Shown one piece after another: positions 34,252-43,741 of a stretch of 64,000 nucleotides of DNA. The DNA lies in the NCBI RefSeq assembly GCF_029894125.1, contig NZ_JARXYZ010000001.1, positions 372,001 to 436,000 of the forward strand. Direction: 5' to 3'. This stretch comes from Kitasatospora sp. MAA19. Its GTDB lineage: Bacteria > Actinomycetota > Actinomycetes > Streptomycetales > Streptomycetaceae. The translations under genes were made by a program, and so were the position numbers. The number at the start of each line of letters is the position of its first letter. The stretch's first letter is position 1. The notes under the pieces are model-generated. The model was not told the origin of the DNA and did not search any database. It saw only the letters and a list, made by a program, of their open reading frames with translations.

Positions 34252-34321
34252 CCGATGGGTGCATGTTTCACGTGAAACAGCGCTCACGAAACAGCGCTCA
34301 CGTGGAACATGCACCCATCGG
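34252..34321. repeat. 23-bp-arm inverted repeat carrying parS, after parB
   Basis: Arms 34252-34274 and 34299-34321 (left arm CCGATGGGTGCATGTTTCACG then TG) match with one mismatch. The 24-base loop consists mainly of a 14-bp tandem repeat (GAAACAGCGCTCAC at 34274-34287 and 34288-34301). The left arm runs into the perfect parS at 34265-34278, and the right arm carries a degenerate half-site (CACGTGGAAC). It lies 20 bp after the parB stop, so it can act as the parB terminator. Confidence 0.8.
34265..34278. promoter_or_regulatory. parS: parS site 5, downstream of parB
   Basis: Perfect GTTTCACGTGAAAC within the large inverted repeat between parB and the GNAT gene, about 9 kb from oriC. Confidence 0.94.
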
Positions 34322-34340
34322 GTACCGTCCCCGGCCCGGC

Positions 34341-35426
34341 TCAGCCCTGCGACAGCCGCAGACCGTCCTCACCCGGGGCCAGACTGTCCAGGATCCGGTT
34401 CAGGTCCTCGACCGAACCGAACTCCAGCACCACCTTGCCCTTGCCCAGCCGGCCGCCGCGCTGCGACACCTCGACCTTGACCCGGGTGTCGAAGCGGTCC
34501 GACAGCCGGCTCGCCAGATCGTTGAAGGCCGGGGAGAGCAGCTTGCCGGCCTTCGGCGCCTGGCGCTTCGGCTTCTCCTCCTCCGAGCCCATCACCATGA
34601 CGATCTCCTCGGTGGTCCGCACCGAGAGGCCCTCCGCGACGATCCGCCTGGCCAGCTGCTCCTGCCGCTCGGCGTCCGCCACACCGAGCAGCGCCCGGGC
34701 GTGGCCGGCCGTCAGCGTTCCGGCGGCCACCCGGCTCTGCACGGTCGGCGGGAGCTTCAGCAGCCGCAGTGTGTTGGAGACGTGCGAGCGCGAGCGGCCG
34801 ATCCGGTCCGCCAGCTCGTCGTGGGTGCAGGAGAAGTCCCGCAGCAGCTGGTCGTAGGCGGCGGCCTCCTCCAGCGGGTTCAGCTCGGCCCGGTGCAGGT
34901 TCTCCAGGAGGGCGTCCAGCAGCAGCTTGTCGTCCTCGGTGGCGCGGACGATCGCCGGAATCCGCTCCAGCCCGGCCTCCTTGGAGGCCCGCCAGCGGCG
35001 CTCCCCCATGATCAGCTCGAACTTCTCCACGCCGACCTGGCGCACCACGACCGGCTGGAGCAGACCCACCTCCTTGATGGAGGCGACCAGCTCGTCCAGC
35101 TTGTCCTCGTCGAAGTTCTTGCGCGGCTGGCACGGGTTGGCCACGATCGCGCCCAGCGGCAGCTCGGCGAAGAAGGCACCGGCCACCGGCGCGAGCCGCA
35201 CCTGGTCGGCCTGCTCCCGCAGGCTGCCCGCGGCCGCCCTGGCCGCCACCGTGGCACGGCCGCCCGGCAGCACCGGCACCGAGGCCGGCGGCACCGCGTC
35301 GGTCGCCACCGCCGAGGCCGGTGTGGGCGGGGCTGCCACGGGCTGCGCCGCCGCCCCGCCGTCCACCGGCGTGGCGGGGCCGATCAGCGCCCCGAGCCCT
35401 CGTCCCAGACCCCTGCGACCACTCAC
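34341..35426 (-). CDS. parB: chromosome-partitioning protein ParB
   Basis: Sequence-specific CTPase clamp that loads at parS and spreads to build the segregation complex at the origin. The GTG at 35426 ([16 protein letters not shown]) overlaps the parA stop by four bases. The 361-residue protein has an N-terminal Arg/Gly ParA-activating tip, a variable Ala/Pro region, the CTP-binding box [12 protein letters not shown], the helix-turn-helix [18 protein letters not shown] and the C-terminal dimerisation domain. Eight matching parS sites lie in this window. It is the second gene of a leftward parA-parB operon. Confidence 0.97.
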   Translation of the reverse strand: MSGRRGLGRGLGALIGPATPVDGGAAAQPVAAPPTPASAVATDAVPPASVPVLPGGRATVAARAAAGSLREQADQVRLAPVAGAFFAELPLGAIVANPCQPRKNFDEDKLDELVASIKEVGLLQPVVVRQVGVEKFELIMGERRWRASKEAGLERIPAIVRATEDDKLLLDALLENLHRAELNPLEEAAAYDQLLRDFSCTHDELADRIGRSRSHVSNTLRLLKLPPTVQSRVAAGTLTAGHARALLGVADAERQEQLARRIVAEGLSVRTTEEIVMVMGSEEEKPKRQAPKAGKLLSPAFNDLASRLSDRFDTRVKVEVSQRGGRLGKGKVVLEFGSVEDLNRILDSLAPGEDGLRLSQG

Positions 35427-36538
35427 TGATGACCCTCCGTCGTACCGTGCTGTGCCACCGGGGCTCCGTGCCCCTGCTGGCCGTCCCGCTGCTGGCCCAC
35501 CAGTGTGGAGCCGCCCACGCCCATGCCCACCGCGCGCAGCGCGAGCTCGCGGGCGGCCTCCAGGTAGGAGAGTGCCCCGGTCGAGCCCGGGTCGTAGGTG
35601 AGCACCGTCTGACCGTAGCTGGGCGCCTCCGAGATCCGGACCGAGCGCGGGATCGCGGTGCTCAGCACCTCCTGCTGGAAGTGCGTCCGGACCTCCTCGG
35701 CGACCTGCGCGGCCAGCCTGGTCCGGGCGTCGTACATGGTGAGCAGGATGGTCGAGACGTGCAGCGCGGGGTTGAGGTGCGCGCGCACCAGCTCGACGTT
35801 GCGCAGCAGCTGGCCCAGGCCCTCCAGCGCGTAGTACTCGCACTGGATCGGGATCAGCACCTCCTGCCCGGCCACCAGGGCGTTGACCGTGAGCAGGCCC
35901 AGCGAGGGCGGACAGTCGATCAGGATGTAGTCGAGCGGCTGCTCGTAGGCGGCGATGGCGCGCTGCAGCCGGCTCTCCCGCGCCACCAGCGAGACCAGCT
36001 CGATCTCGGCGCCGGCCAGGTCGATGGTCGCGGGGACGCAGAACAGTCCCTCGACGTCCACCACCGGCTGCACCACGTCGGCGAGCGGCTTGCCCTCGAC
36101 CAGGACGTCGTAGATGGACGGCACCTCGGCGTGGTGGTCGATGCCGAGGGCCGTGGAGGCGTTGCCCTGCGGGTCGAGGTCGACGACCAGGACGCGCAGT
36201 CCGTGCATGGCGAGCGAGGCGGCCAGGTTGACGGTGGTGGTGGTCTTGCCGACCCCGCCCTTCTGGTTGGCGACCACCATCACCCGGGTGGCGGCCGGGC
36301 GGGGCAGACCCTCACCCGCTCGGCCGATCGCCTGAACCGCAGCCTGGGCAGCCCGCGCGATGGGCGTGTCATCGATCTGGTCGATGGTCTCCGAGTCCTG
36401 CATGGGGGTCAGTGTTTCACGTGAAACCGGAGCGGCAACAGTCGCCGCCCGGCTGCGGCCGAGGATTCCCGAGAGCAAGGAGCGACGTTTCACGTGAAAC
36501 ACCATGCCCGCTATGTCGGAAATCTGACGTTGCGACAC
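35423..36538 (-). CDS. parA: chromosome-partitioning ATPase ParA
   Basis: Walker-type ATPase that positions ParB-origin complexes, needed in streptomycetes for segregation in aerial hyphae. The GTG at 36538 is used because GGAGG lies 8 bp upstream; inner ATG codons at 36505 and 36403 lack sites. Walker A is KGGVGKTT (93-100), and [11 protein letters not shown] and [11 protein letters not shown] follow. The 371-residue protein has an N-terminal extension of about 80 residues, and its DNA includes two parS copies read in different frames (FHVKR and VSRET). The C-terminus is low-complexity Gly/Gln. If translation began later, the parS copies would be in the leader. Confidence 0.95.
   Translation of the reverse strand: MSQRQISDIAGMVFHVKRRSLLSGILGRSRAATVAAPVSRETLTPMQDSETIDQIDDTPIARAAQAAVQAIGRAGEGLPRPAATRVMVVANQKGGVGKTTTTVNLAASLAMHGLRVLVVDLDPQGNASTALGIDHHAEVPSIYDVLVEGKPLADVVQPVVDVEGLFCVPATIDLAGAEIELVSLVARESRLQRAIAAYEQPLDYILIDCPPSLGLLTVNALVAGQEVLIPIQCEYYALEGLGQLLRNVELVRAHLNPALHVSTILLTMYDARTRLAAQVAEEVRTHFQQEVLSTAIPRSVRISEAPSYGQTVLTYDPGSTGALSYLEAARELALRAVGMGVGGSTLVGQQRDGQQGHGAPVAQHGTTEGHQ
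36414..36427. promoter_or_regulatory. parS: parS site 6, within 5' parA
   Basis: Perfect GTTTCACGTGAAAC, read as VSRET in the parA frame. Confidence 0.93.
36487..36500. promoter_or_regulatory. parS: parS site 7, within 5' parA
   Basis: Perfect GTTTCACGTGAAAC, 73 bp from site 6 (start to start, about seven helical turns), read as FHVKR in the parA frame. Confidence 0.93.
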
Positions 36539-36600
36539 TCCGGCGTCCTCCCGGCGTCCTCCCGGCGACCCGCCGTCACCCGGCCGGCCACCGGAACGCC

Positions 36601-36644
36601 GACGGGCGGGCGCTCCCCCGTTCAGGAGGAACCACCCGCCCGTC
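36601..36644 (-). terminator. hairpin between rsmG and parA
   Basis: 10-bp stem GACGGGCGGG / CCCGCCCGTC with a 24-base interior. It may end rsmG transcription or attenuate read-through into parA; weaker than the other hairpins. Confidence 0.45.
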
Positions 36645-36670
36645 GTCGAGCGTGTCCGGCGTCACCCGCC

Positions 36671-37510
36671 TCAGCGGGTACGGCGCCGCCCGCCCCGGGT
36701 GCGCTCACCGGTCCGGACGCCCGCGTTGCGCCCGGCCCGGGCCGCCTTCGCCCGCCGGGTCGCGGCCTTCACCCCGCCGGGGCTCTCGCCGGCCTTGACC
36801 TGGACCACCCGGGTCGAGGTCTCCAGGGTGCCCTCACCGACCGAGATCACGCTCCATTCGACCGCGCCCAGCTTGGTCAGCCCGGCCCGCGAGTCGGCCA
36901 GCTCCTGCTCGGCGCTGTCGCCCTTGAGCGCCAGCATCTGCCCGTGCGGCCGGAGCAGCGGCATCCCCCAGCCGGCCAGCCGGTCCAGCGGCGCCACCGC
37001 GCGGGCGGTCACCACGTCCACCGCGAGCTTGCCGACCATCTCCTCGGCCCGGCCGCGCAGCACCGTGACGTTCTCCAGCCCGAGCTCCCGGACGACCTCC
37101 TCCAGGAAGGTGGTCCGACGCAGCAGCGGCTCCAGCAGCGTCACCGAGACGTCTGGACGGGCCAGCGCCACCGGGATGCCCGGCAGACCGGCGCCGGACC
37201 CGACGTCGCACAGGGTCGAGCCGGCCGGCAGCAGCTCGGCGAGCACCGCGCAGTTGAGGACGTGCCGGTCCCAGAGCCGGGGCACCTCCCGCGGCCCGAT
37301 CAGCCCGCGCTGCACGCCCGCGGTGGCCAGCAGTTCGGTGTAGCGGACCGCGGCGTCGAAGCGATCGCCGAAGACCTCCCGGGCGACGGCCGGAGCACCG
37401 GCCAGCTCGGGCACGTCGGCCACCTCGGCGGCCTCGGCGGCCTGCCCGGCAGCGGCCGGATTCACGTCGGCCGCCCCCGGCCGACCAGCGGCCGCGTTCT
37501 CCGTGTCCAT
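36671..37510 (-). CDS. rsmG: 16S rRNA (guanine-N7) methyltransferase RsmG
   Basis: Methylates G527 (E. coli numbering) of 16S rRNA; also called GidB, and its loss can give low-level streptomycin resistance. The ATG at 37510 (MDTENAAAG) has GGAGAGG upstream. After an Ala-rich N-terminus of about 40 residues comes the Rossmann methyltransferase with the SAM motif [13 protein letters not shown] and the following [11 protein letters not shown] basic C-terminal tail ([20 protein letters not shown]) extends the usual length to 279 residues. It is part of the leftward jag-rsmG-parA-parB series. Confidence 0.94.
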   Translation of the reverse strand: MDTENAAAGRPGAADVNPAAAGQAAEAAEVADVPELAGAPAVAREVFGDRFDAAVRYTELLATAGVQRGLIGPREVPRLWDRHVLNCAVLAELLPAGSTLCDVGSGAGLPGIPVALARPDVSVTLLEPLLRRTTFLEEVVRELGLENVTVLRGRAEEMVGKLAVDVVTARAVAPLDRLAGWGMPLLRPHGQMLALKGDSAEQELADSRAGLTKLGAVEWSVISVGEGTLETSTRVVQVKAGESPGGVKAATRRAKAARAGRNAGVRTGERTRGGRRRTR

Positions 37511-37555
37511 CTCGACCTCTCCGATCCCCGGATCCACCGACCCGCTCTCCGCACT

Positions 37556-37569
37556 GTTTCACGTGAAAC
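37556..37569. promoter_or_regulatory. parS: parS site 8, upstream of rsmG
   Basis: Perfect GTTTCACGTGAAAC about 46 bp before the rsmG start, so it probably overlaps its promoter. This is the site nearest to oriC on this side (about 5.5 kb). Confidence 0.93.
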
Positions 37570-37604
37570 ATCTCGCGCCGGGCTCACGCCCCGCGAAGGG
37601 ACGA

Positions 37605-37635
37605 CGACCCCGCCCGCACGAGGCGGACGGGGTCG
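37605..37635 (-). terminator. terminator after jag
   Basis: 13-bp stem with one mismatch (CGACCCCGCCCGC / GCGGACGGGGTCG) and a five-base loop between jag and rsmG. Confidence 0.7.
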
Positions 37636-37688
37636 CGTCCGGTGAAGCCCACCGGCCGCCGAAGCAACCGGTCGTCGTACCGCCGGCC

Positions 37689-38219
37689 TCAGACCGGCAG
37701 CACGACCACGCATCGCTGGGGCTCTTCACCCTCGGACTCGCTGCGCAGACCGGCGGCCGCGACCGCGTCGTGGACGACCTTGCGCTCGAAGGGCGTCATC
37801 GGCCGCAGCTTGACCTGCTCGCCACTGCTCTTCGCCTGCTCGGCGGCCTTGGCACCGAGCGCGGCCAGCTCGGAGCGCTTGCGGGCCCGGAAGCCGGCAA
37901 TGTCCAGCATGAGGCGGCTGCGCTCGCCGGTCTCCCGGTGGACAGCCAACCGGGTCAGCTCCTGCAGTGCCTCCAGCACCTCGCCGTCCTGGCCGACCAG
38001 GCGCTGCAGCGCGCGGTCGTTGCCGTCACCGACGATGGAGACCAGGGCGCGGTCGCCCTCGACGTCCATGTCGATGTCACCGTCGAGGTCGGCGATGTCG
38101 AGCAGACCCTCCAGGTAGTCCGCCGCGATGTCGCCCTCCTGCTCCAGCCGGGCGATGAGGTTCTCGTCGGCGCTGGCGGCGGCCTCGGCCTCGACGGCGG
38201 AGGTGGTGCCTTCAGTCAC
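37689..38219 (-). CDS. jag: Jag/KhpB family RNA-binding protein
   Basis: Cytosolic KH-R3H protein, usually encoded next to yidC, thought to bind RNA and influence cell division and envelope genes. The 176-residue protein has an acidic N-terminus, a KH domain around residues 60-125 (LVGQDGEVLEALQELTRLAV) and an R3H domain with the R-x-x-x-H pattern in PMTPFERKVVHDAV. The GTG start has GAAGGAGTCC upstream. It follows yidC by 81 bp. The Jag-N domain found in firmicutes is missing, as is usual in actinobacteria. Confidence 0.93.
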   Translation of the reverse strand: MTEGTTSAVEAEAAASADENLIARLEQEGDIAADYLEGLLDIADLDGDIDMDVEGDRALVSIVGDGNDRALQRLVGQDGEVLEALQELTRLAVHRETGERSRLMLDIAGFRARKRSELAALGAKAAEQAKSSGEQVKLRPMTPFERKVVHDAVAAAGLRSESEGEEPQRCVVVLPV

Positions 38220-38300
38220 TGATGGACTCCTTCGGAGATGGGCCCAGTTGGTGGGCCGGGAACGAAGCTCTGCGCGCTGTCACAACAGGTCCGGGACCGG

Positions 38301-39470
38301 TCAGGACTTCTTCTTCGGCCGCTGCCCGCCACCGCGCTTCGGCTGCTGCCGGGCGCCCTGCTGCCGGGTGGTGCCCGGCTTGGCCGCGCCCTGCTGGGGG
38401 GCCGCCGGCTTGGCACCGGAGTCGGCCTGGACGGCCTCCTCGGCGGGCTCCTCGGTCGAGGCCGGGGTGTCCTGGGTCAGGTCGGCGGTCTGCTGCCCGG
38501 TACCGCTCTGCTGGCGCTGCGCCTTGCTCTGCTTGCGGGGCTGCTGGCGACGCGCCTGCGCCGACTCCTCGACCACGGCGGCCGCGGACGAGGCCGCGCT
38601 GAGGGCCGCCTTGGACGGGGGAAGCATGCCCCACAGCGCGCCCTTGATCTCCGAACCGTCCGGGTTCAGCCGGCCGGCCTTCTTCAGGCGGACCTGCCGA
38701 TCCGCGAAGGCCTTGCTGCCCGGGGTCGGGTTGTTGTGGATGACGATCAGCTGCTGGCCCATCGACCAGACGTTGGTGGTCAGCCAGTAGACCAGGACAC
38801 CGACGGGGAAGTTGATGCCCATCACGGCGAACATCACCGGGAAGACGTACATCAGCATCTTCTGCTGCTGCATGAACGGCGTCTTCACCGTGAGGTCGAC
38901 GTTCTTGGTCATCAGCTGGCGCTGGGTGATGAACTGCGACAGCGACATCATGATGATCATCACCGCGGTGACGATCTTGACGCTGGTCTCGGGGCTGCTG
39001 ACGAAGGTCGCGGAGAGCGGGGCGCCGAAGATGTGCGCCTTGCCGGCGCTCACCAGCAGGTCGCCGTGGATGACGCCGATCTCCTGGCTCTTGGCGACCT
39101 TGGCGAGCACGCCGTAGAGGGCGGTGAAGAACGGCGCCTGCACGATGATGGGAAGGCAGCTGGAGAACGGGTTGGTACCCGCCTCCTTGTACAGCTTCAT
39201 CATCTCTTCGGACTGGCGCTGCTTGTCGTTCTTGTAGCGCTCCTGGATGGCCTTCATCTTCGGCTGGATCGCCTGCATGGCCCGGGTCGCCTTGATCTGC
39301 TTCACGAAGAGCGGGATCAGGCAGATCCGGATGACGACCACCATCGAGGCGATGGCCAGACCCCAGGCCCAGCCACCGTCCGGGTCGAAGATGTTGCTGT
39401 ACAGCGAGTGGAACTGGACGATGATCCAGGACACCGCTGTGTACAGGGGATTCAGGAAGGAGAAGGTCAC
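38301..39470 (-). CDS. yidC: membrane protein insertase YidC
   Basis: Inserts and folds membrane proteins, with or without Sec. The 389-residue protein has the 60KD-IMP domain with five membrane segments. The cytosolic hairpin loop [19 protein letters not shown] and the segment [20 protein letters not shown] contain family hallmarks. The C-terminal 100 residues are Ala/Gln/Lys-rich and end in a basic [12 protein letters not shown], likely ribosome-contacting. The GTG start overlaps the yidD stop by four bases. Confidence 0.96.
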   Translation of the reverse strand: MTFSFLNPLYTAVSWIIVQFHSLYSNIFDPDGGWAWGLAIASMVVVIRICLIPLFVKQIKATRAMQAIQPKMKAIQERYKNDKQRQSEEMMKLYKEAGTNPFSSCLPIIVQAPFFTALYGVLAKVAKSQEIGVIHGDLLVSAGKAHIFGAPLSATFVSSPETSVKIVTAVMIIMMSLSQFITQRQLMTKNVDLTVKTPFMQQQKMLMYVFPVMFAVMGINFPVGVLVYWLTTNVWSMGQQLIVIHNNPTPGSKAFADRQVRLKKAGRLNPDGSEIKGALWGMLPPSKAALSAASSAAAVVEESAQARRQQPRKQSKAQRQQSGTGQQTADLTQDTPASTEEPAEEAVQADSGAKPAAPQQGAAKPGTTRQQGARQQPKRGGGQRPKKKS

Positions 39471-39838
39471 CGGTCAGGCTCCTTGGACATGTGGATTGGC
39501 CCCGCAGGGCCAATGGTCGCCGGGCCCTCTGGGTCCGGACCGGCGGGGGTCGTGGTCACCGGCTGTCCGGTGGCGGACCGGCTGCTCAGCCAGTCTCGCA
39601 ACCGCCGGTGCCACACCGGATGCTTACGCGGCGGAACGTGATCGACCCCGCCGGGCGTCCACGGATTGCAGCGCAGGATGCGCCACACGGTCAGCCCGCC
39701 GCCCTTGACCGCCCCGTGCACCTTCACGGCCTCGAAGCCGTAGTGCGAACAGGAGGGGTAGTAACGGCAGACCGGACCGAGCAGTGGGCTGATGGTCCAC
39801 TGGTAGACCCTGATCAGACCCATCAGCAGGTACTTCAT
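39467..39838 (-). CDS. yidD: membrane protein insertion efficiency factor YidD
   Basis: Small DUF37-family protein that assists YidC. The signature [14 protein letters not shown] with two cysteines, then [19 protein letters not shown], is intact. The first 90 residues are the conserved domain; the last 30 are a Pro-rich extension. The 123-residue ATG-start gene overlaps rnpA and yidC by four bases each, so rnpA-yidD-yidC are translationally coupled. Confidence 0.95.
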   Translation of the reverse strand: MKYLLMGLIRVYQWTISPLLGPVCRYYPSCSHYGFEAVKVHGAVKGGGLTVWRILRCNPWTPGGVDHVPPRKHPVWHRRLRDWLSSRSATGQPVTTTPAGPDPEGPATIGPAGPIHMSKEPDR

Positions 39839-40263
39839 CGACCTGCTCCCGTCGGCGCCGTCGTGGCGGGCTCCACCTTCAGCAACCGCTTCAGCGCCGC
39901 GTCCAGGTCACGTTCGAGGTCCTGGTACGAGGCGGACGCGGCCTGGGGCAGCGCACGCACCACTATCAGGCTACCGGCGGGCAGCCTGGACAGACGATCA
40001 CGAACGAGGTGACGCAACCGGCGCTTGACCAGGTTGCGAACGACCGCCGGGCCGACGGCCTTGCTCACGACGAAACCCGCACGCGCCGAAGGAGTCCCCT
40101 CGGCGACGTGCGGGCGGGAGTCGCTGGTCCGGTCGGTCTGCCCCTTGGGGTCACCATCTCTGCTGAGATGGACGACCAGAAGGGGCCGGCCGGCCCGACG
40201 ACCGCGTTTCACCGCGGTCGCGAAGTCCTGGCGCCGCCGCAGCCGATTCTCGGAGGGCAGCAC
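39835..40263 (-). CDS. rnpA: ribonuclease P protein component
   Basis: Protein subunit of RNase P, which trims the 5' leader of tRNAs. The 142-residue protein begins [14 protein letters not shown] and has the RNR motif [16 protein letters not shown]. An insertion of about 25 residues ([19 protein letters not shown]) in the middle loop is common in streptomycetes. GTG start; 18 bp downstream of rpmH, as in almost all bacteria. Confidence 0.96.
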   Translation of the reverse strand: MLPSENRLRRRQDFATAVKRGRRAGRPLLVVHLSRDGDPKGQTDRTSDSRPHVAEGTPSARAGFVVSKAVGPAVVRNLVKRRLRHLVRDRLSRLPAGSLIVVRALPQAASASYQDLERDLDAALKRLLKVEPATTAPTGAGR

Positions 40264-40281
40264 AACAGACTCTGTCGTGGA

Positions 40282-40419
40282 TCAGGCGGACAGGCTGGTG
40301 CGGCCCTTGCCACGGCGGGCAGCCAGGATGGCGCGGCCGGCGCGGGTACGCATACGCAGCCGGAAGCCGTGGGTCTTCGCGCGACGACGGTTGTTCGGCT
40401 GGAAGGTGCGCTTGCTCAC
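40282..40419 (-). CDS. rpmH: 50S ribosomal protein L34
   Basis: 45-residue basic protein, the smallest conserved ribosomal protein, beginning [19 protein letters not shown] and ending [12 protein letters not shown] start preceded by AGGAG. It heads the leftward rpmH-rnpA-yidD-yidC-jag block that diverges from dnaA. Confidence 0.97.
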   Translation of the reverse strand: MSKRTFQPNNRRRAKTHGFRLRMRTRAGRAILAARRGKGRTSLSA

Positions 40420-40890
40420 TCGGGGGCTCCTGAGGTGAATCGTAGGATGACGGGGAGTCGCTTGGCCGTCACCGTGCGTCCGCGTGATCTCCCCTGATAC
40501 GGAAATCCGGCCCATCACCCCAGTTCGGCTGGGGTTTCAGGCAATCCACGGCGCCCGTGCTGCGCGCCTTATGGAGCGGGTGGACCCGCGGACATGCGGC
40601 AGCGGCCATCGACAACTCGACCTGGTTACGGTACGCGGGACGGGGCGCGAGGGTCAAACCAGCCTCTTCGAACGGCCCCCCACGGATGTCCGAAACCAGC
40701 TTCGCCCACAGCCTGTGGACAACGACTTGATCCGGCCCTGTTCGCTGACTACCGTTGCAGGACTTGTCTGGTTTGTTCTTCGTGTGTCGTTCCTCGTGGG
40801 GTCGGTCCGCCGGAGACGGGCCCACCGATCACTGCCTCCTGATCCACCACCCCCTGCTGGAGCCGCGGGGAACCGAGAAAGCGTGCACCA
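40420..40890. other. 471-bp divergent region, rpmH / dnaA
   Basis: Carries the promoters of rpmH (leftward) and dnaA (rightward). A DnaA box and a consensus-like dnaA promoter lie at 40714-40755, leaving a dnaA leader of about 130 nt. A TACGAT hexamer near 40440 on the minus strand may be the rpmH -10 element, but its -35 is weak. No further gene is supported; short frames here have no recognisable product. Confidence 0.65.
40714..40755 (+). promoter_or_regulatory. dnaA promoter with adjoining DnaA box
   Basis: TTGATC (-35, 40727-40732) and TACCGT (-10, 40750-40755) are separated by 17 bp. A perfect DnaA box TGTGGACAA lies at 40714-40722, ending four bases before the -35. This is the classic layout for autorepression of dnaA by DnaA. 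Confidence 0.75.
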
Positions 40891-42768
40891 GTGGCTGATG
40901 TCAACAGCGACCTCGTCCCGGTCTGGGCGAGGGTCGTCGAGCGGCTGGTCAGCGACCCGGACGTCGGGGAGATGGACAAGCAGTGGGTGCAGCGCACCCA
41001 GCCGATGTGGATGATGCACGACACCGCCCTGCTGGCGACCCCCAACGAGCGGGCCAAGCAGGTGCTGGAGGGCCGGCTGCTGCCGCAGCTCACCGAGGCC
41101 CTCAGCCGCGAGCTCAGCCGTCCGGTCCGGATCGCCGTGATGGTCGACGCCAACGCCGTCCCGACCACCCCCGCACCCGCCGCCCAGGCCCCGGCCGAGC
41201 CGTACCCCGGCCCGTCCGACGAGGACACCGGCGGCTACGGCGGCCAGGGCTACCAGGAGCCGTACGAGCAGGACTACGAGCGGCCCCGCTACGACACCGG
41301 CGGCTACGAGCAGCGCCCCGCGCCGTACGGCGGCCCGGCGGCCGGTCCGACCTGGCCGGGCTACCAGGAGCAGGGCGGCTACCAGGAACACGGCGGCGGC
41401 TACCCCGACCAGGGTGGCTACCAGGAACACGGCGGGTACCAGGAGCAACCGCCCGCCTACCGCGAGCCCGACGAGCCCGCGCCCCGACCGGCGCCGCGCC
41501 CGATGCCCGGCCCGCCCGCGACCACCCAGGGCGACCTGTTCGGCGGCGCGTACGGCCCCGGCCCGAACGAGCAGCCCCGCGCCGGCGCCGGCCGCCGCTC
41601 CCCCGGCTCCCGCCCGGCCGGCGGCCGCCCCGCGGACAAGAACGCGCCGGAGCGCGCGACCGAGCGCCCCGCCGTCCCCGGAGTTCCCGCCCCGCCGGGC
41701 GCCCCGCCGGCCGGCGGCTCGCGCAAGGACGAGCCGGCCGCCCGGCTGAACCCCAAGTACCTCTTCGACACCTTCGTCATCGGCGCGAGCAACCGCTTCG
41801 CGCACGCGGCGGCGGTGGCGGTCGCCGAGGCCCCGGCCAAGGCGTACAACCCGCTCTTCATCTACGGCGAGTCCGGGCTGGGCAAGACCCACCTGCTGCA
41901 CGCCATCGGGCACTACTCGCGCAGTCTCTTCCCGGGCACCCGGGTGCGCTACGTGTCCTCGGAGGAGTTCACCAACGAGTTCATCAACTCGATCCGGGAC
42001 GGCAAGGCGGACACCTTCCGCCGCCGCTACCGGGACATGGACATCCTGCTCGTGGACGACGTGCAGTTCCTCGCGAGCAAGGAGTCCACGCAGGAGGAGT
42101 TCTTCCACACCTTCAACACCCTGCACAACGCGAACAAGCAGATCGTCCTCTCCTCGGACCGGCCGCCCAAGCTGCTGACCACGCTGGAGGACCGGCTGCG
42201 CAACCGCTTCGAGTGGGGCCTGATCACCGACGTCACCCCGCCGGAGCTGGAGACCCGGATCGCGATCCTGCGCAAGAAGGCGATCCAGGAGCAACTCAAC
42301 GCCCCGGCCGACGTGTTGGAGTTCATCGCGTCCCGGATCACCCGCAACATCCGGGAGTTGGAGGGCGCCCTGATCCGGGTCACCGCCTTCGCCAACCTCA
42401 ACCGGGCGCCGGTGGACCTGGAGTTGGCCGGGATCGTCCTCAAGGACCTGATCCCGGGCGGGGACGAGGACGCCGGTCCGGAGATCACCGCGCAGGTCAT
42501 CATGCAGCAGACCGCCGCGTACTTCGGGCTGGGTGTGGACGACCTCTGCGGATCCTCGCGCAGCCGCGTCCTGGTGACGGCACGTCAGATCGCGATGTAC
42601 CTCTGCCGGGAGCTGACCGACCTCTCGCTGCCGAAGATCGGCGCGCAGTTCGGCGGCCGCGACCACACCACGGTGATGCACGCGGACCGCAAGATCCGCT
42701 CGCTGATGGCCGAGCGGCGCTCGATCTACAACCAGGTCACCGAGCTGACCAACCGCATCAAGAGCTAG
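40891..42768 (+). CDS. dnaA: chromosomal replication initiator protein DnaA
   Basis: AAA+ initiator that binds DnaA boxes and opens oriC. Domain I is residues 1-95. Domain II is a very long disordered linker (about 95-285) with Tyr/Gln/Gly repeats such as GGYQEHGG and YQEQ. The AAA+ domain III has Walker [12 protein letters not shown] near 325 and [11 protein letters not shown] as Walker B. Domain IV ends with the box-recognition motif [15 protein letters not shown] near 587. The length of 625 residues is typical of streptomycetes, whose linker is unusually long. GTG start; weak ribosome site. Its promoter carries a DnaA box. Confidence 0.98.
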   Translation: MADVNSDLVPVWARVVERLVSDPDVGEMDKQWVQRTQPMWMMHDTALLATPNERAKQVLEGRLLPQLTEALSRELSRPVRIAVMVDANAVPTTPAPAAQAPAEPYPGPSDEDTGGYGGQGYQEPYEQDYERPRYDTGGYEQRPAPYGGPAAGPTWPGYQEQGGYQEHGGGYPDQGGYQEHGGYQEQPPAYREPDEPAPRPAPRPMPGPPATTQGDLFGGAYGPGPNEQPRAGAGRRSPGSRPAGGRPADKNAPERATERPAVPGVPAPPGAPPAGGSRKDEPAARLNPKYLFDTFVIGASNRFAHAAAVAVAEAPAKAYNPLFIYGESGLGKTHLLHAIGHYSRSLFPGTRVRYVSSEEFTNEFINSIRDGKADTFRRRYRDMDILLVDDVQFLASKESTQEEFFHTFNTLHNANKQIVLSSDRPPKLLTTLEDRLRNRFEWGLITDVTPPELETRIAILRKKAIQEQLNAPADVLEFIASRITRNIRELEGALIRVTAFANLNRAPVDLELAGIVLKDLIPGGDEDAGPEITAQVIMQQTAAYFGLGVDDLCGSSRSRVLVTARQIAMYLCRELTDLSLPKIGAQFGGRDHTTVMHADRKIRSLMAERRSIYNQVTELTNRIKS

Positions 42769-42849
42769 GGCCGCCGGCTCGGGAGAGCCGGCCACCCGCC
42801 GTCGCGGGTGCCGGCCCCGGCACCGCGGGAAAGGGCGTCAGGAGCGATC

Positions 42850-43560
42850 CTGACGCCCTTTCGGCATATCCACAGGTGTGTACCGCGCATCGGCTGGGCA
42901 GAGATGCCCTCGACGGACGTTCCGCCAGTCCACAGCCCGCGCCGAACATCTGACCGGCAATTCGAAAGCCGAGGCCGCGCAGGGCAGTTGTCCACAGGAC
43001 GGGCGCCTTCCCCGCAGTCCACAGGCCGGGGAGTCCGAAGTTATCCAGAATTCGTCCACAGGCCCGTCACCGCTACGCTCTTCCGCGCAGGTCAGGTGCC
43101 TGTGGACTTGTGCACAACGGTTATCCACAGGGTGTGGACAATTGACGGGCCACCAGGGGGCCATCCGGGTTATCCACCGGTTGTCCCCAGGCTCGGGGCG
43201 GTTATCCCCAGGTTGTCCACAGAGTGGTCCACAGTTCGGCAACCGTGGGGTAGCGTTCATGCCCTGGTGTGAAAGGCGTCACGTAAAGTTGACCGGCGCC
43301 CGTGGATAACCGGGCCCGGATCTGGGGATAGCCCTGGGGATAACCTGTGGATACCCAGCGTGCCCTGTGGGTAACGCTCCGCTGTCCACAGCGAGGCCTG
43401 TCCGTCCACAGCCGCCGTCCACACCCGCTGTGGACAAAAAAGTGGGTCTGACCTGCGGAAACGGGGTTATCCACGGTTTCCACAGGCCCTACTACTACCA
43501 CTACACCTTTAGACCCATCGACTCGCTTGAAAGTGGGTGGGCCCCGAATCTGTGGACAAC
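42850..43560. other. oriC: origin of replication oriC
   Basis: Non-coding region between dnaA and dnaN with about 26 DnaA-box-like 9-mers. Perfect copies are at 42988, 43121, 43133, 43213, 43429 and 43551; single- or double-mismatch copies include 42926, 43015, 43041, 43052, 43101, 43170, 43202, 43225, 43301, 43335, 43346, 43366, 43382, 43402, 43415 and 43467. The boxes fall into two clusters separated by a box-free stretch at about 43235-43300. Most left-cluster boxes are TTxTCCACA on the plus strand, and many right-cluster boxes are reversed. The least GC-rich part is near 43485-43535 and might assist unwinding. The layout matches Streptomyces oriC, which has about 19 described boxes. Confidence 0.95.
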
Positions 43561-43741
43561 CGCCGCCCGACATCTGTTCGGGTTGCTTCCGCCCGTCTGC
43601 CCCGTCTGTCGGCGGAGTACGTCAGACTGTCCTCTGCGACTGGAAGCGGAGTGGCAGTGCTCGGTGGACAGCCGAACCGACGATCAAGATCAGACGAACC
43701 AGAGTGCGAGCGGGAGCGCTCGATCCAGGAGGCGGTTACCG

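Noticed and set aside
34295..34308. Ninth parS site (CGCTCACGTGGAAC)
   Set aside because: Four mismatches to the 14-bp consensus; it is better described as the mirror arm of the inverted repeat than as a functional parS.
40484..40842. Short frames in the rpmH-dnaA gap
   Set aside because: They overlap the dnaA promoter and leader, lack ribosome sites and have no recognisable content.
42808..43573. Several overlapping open frames inside oriC
   Set aside because: They consist of translated DnaA boxes (VDN, VHR, LSTG patterns), overlap one another on both strands and have no ribosome sites.
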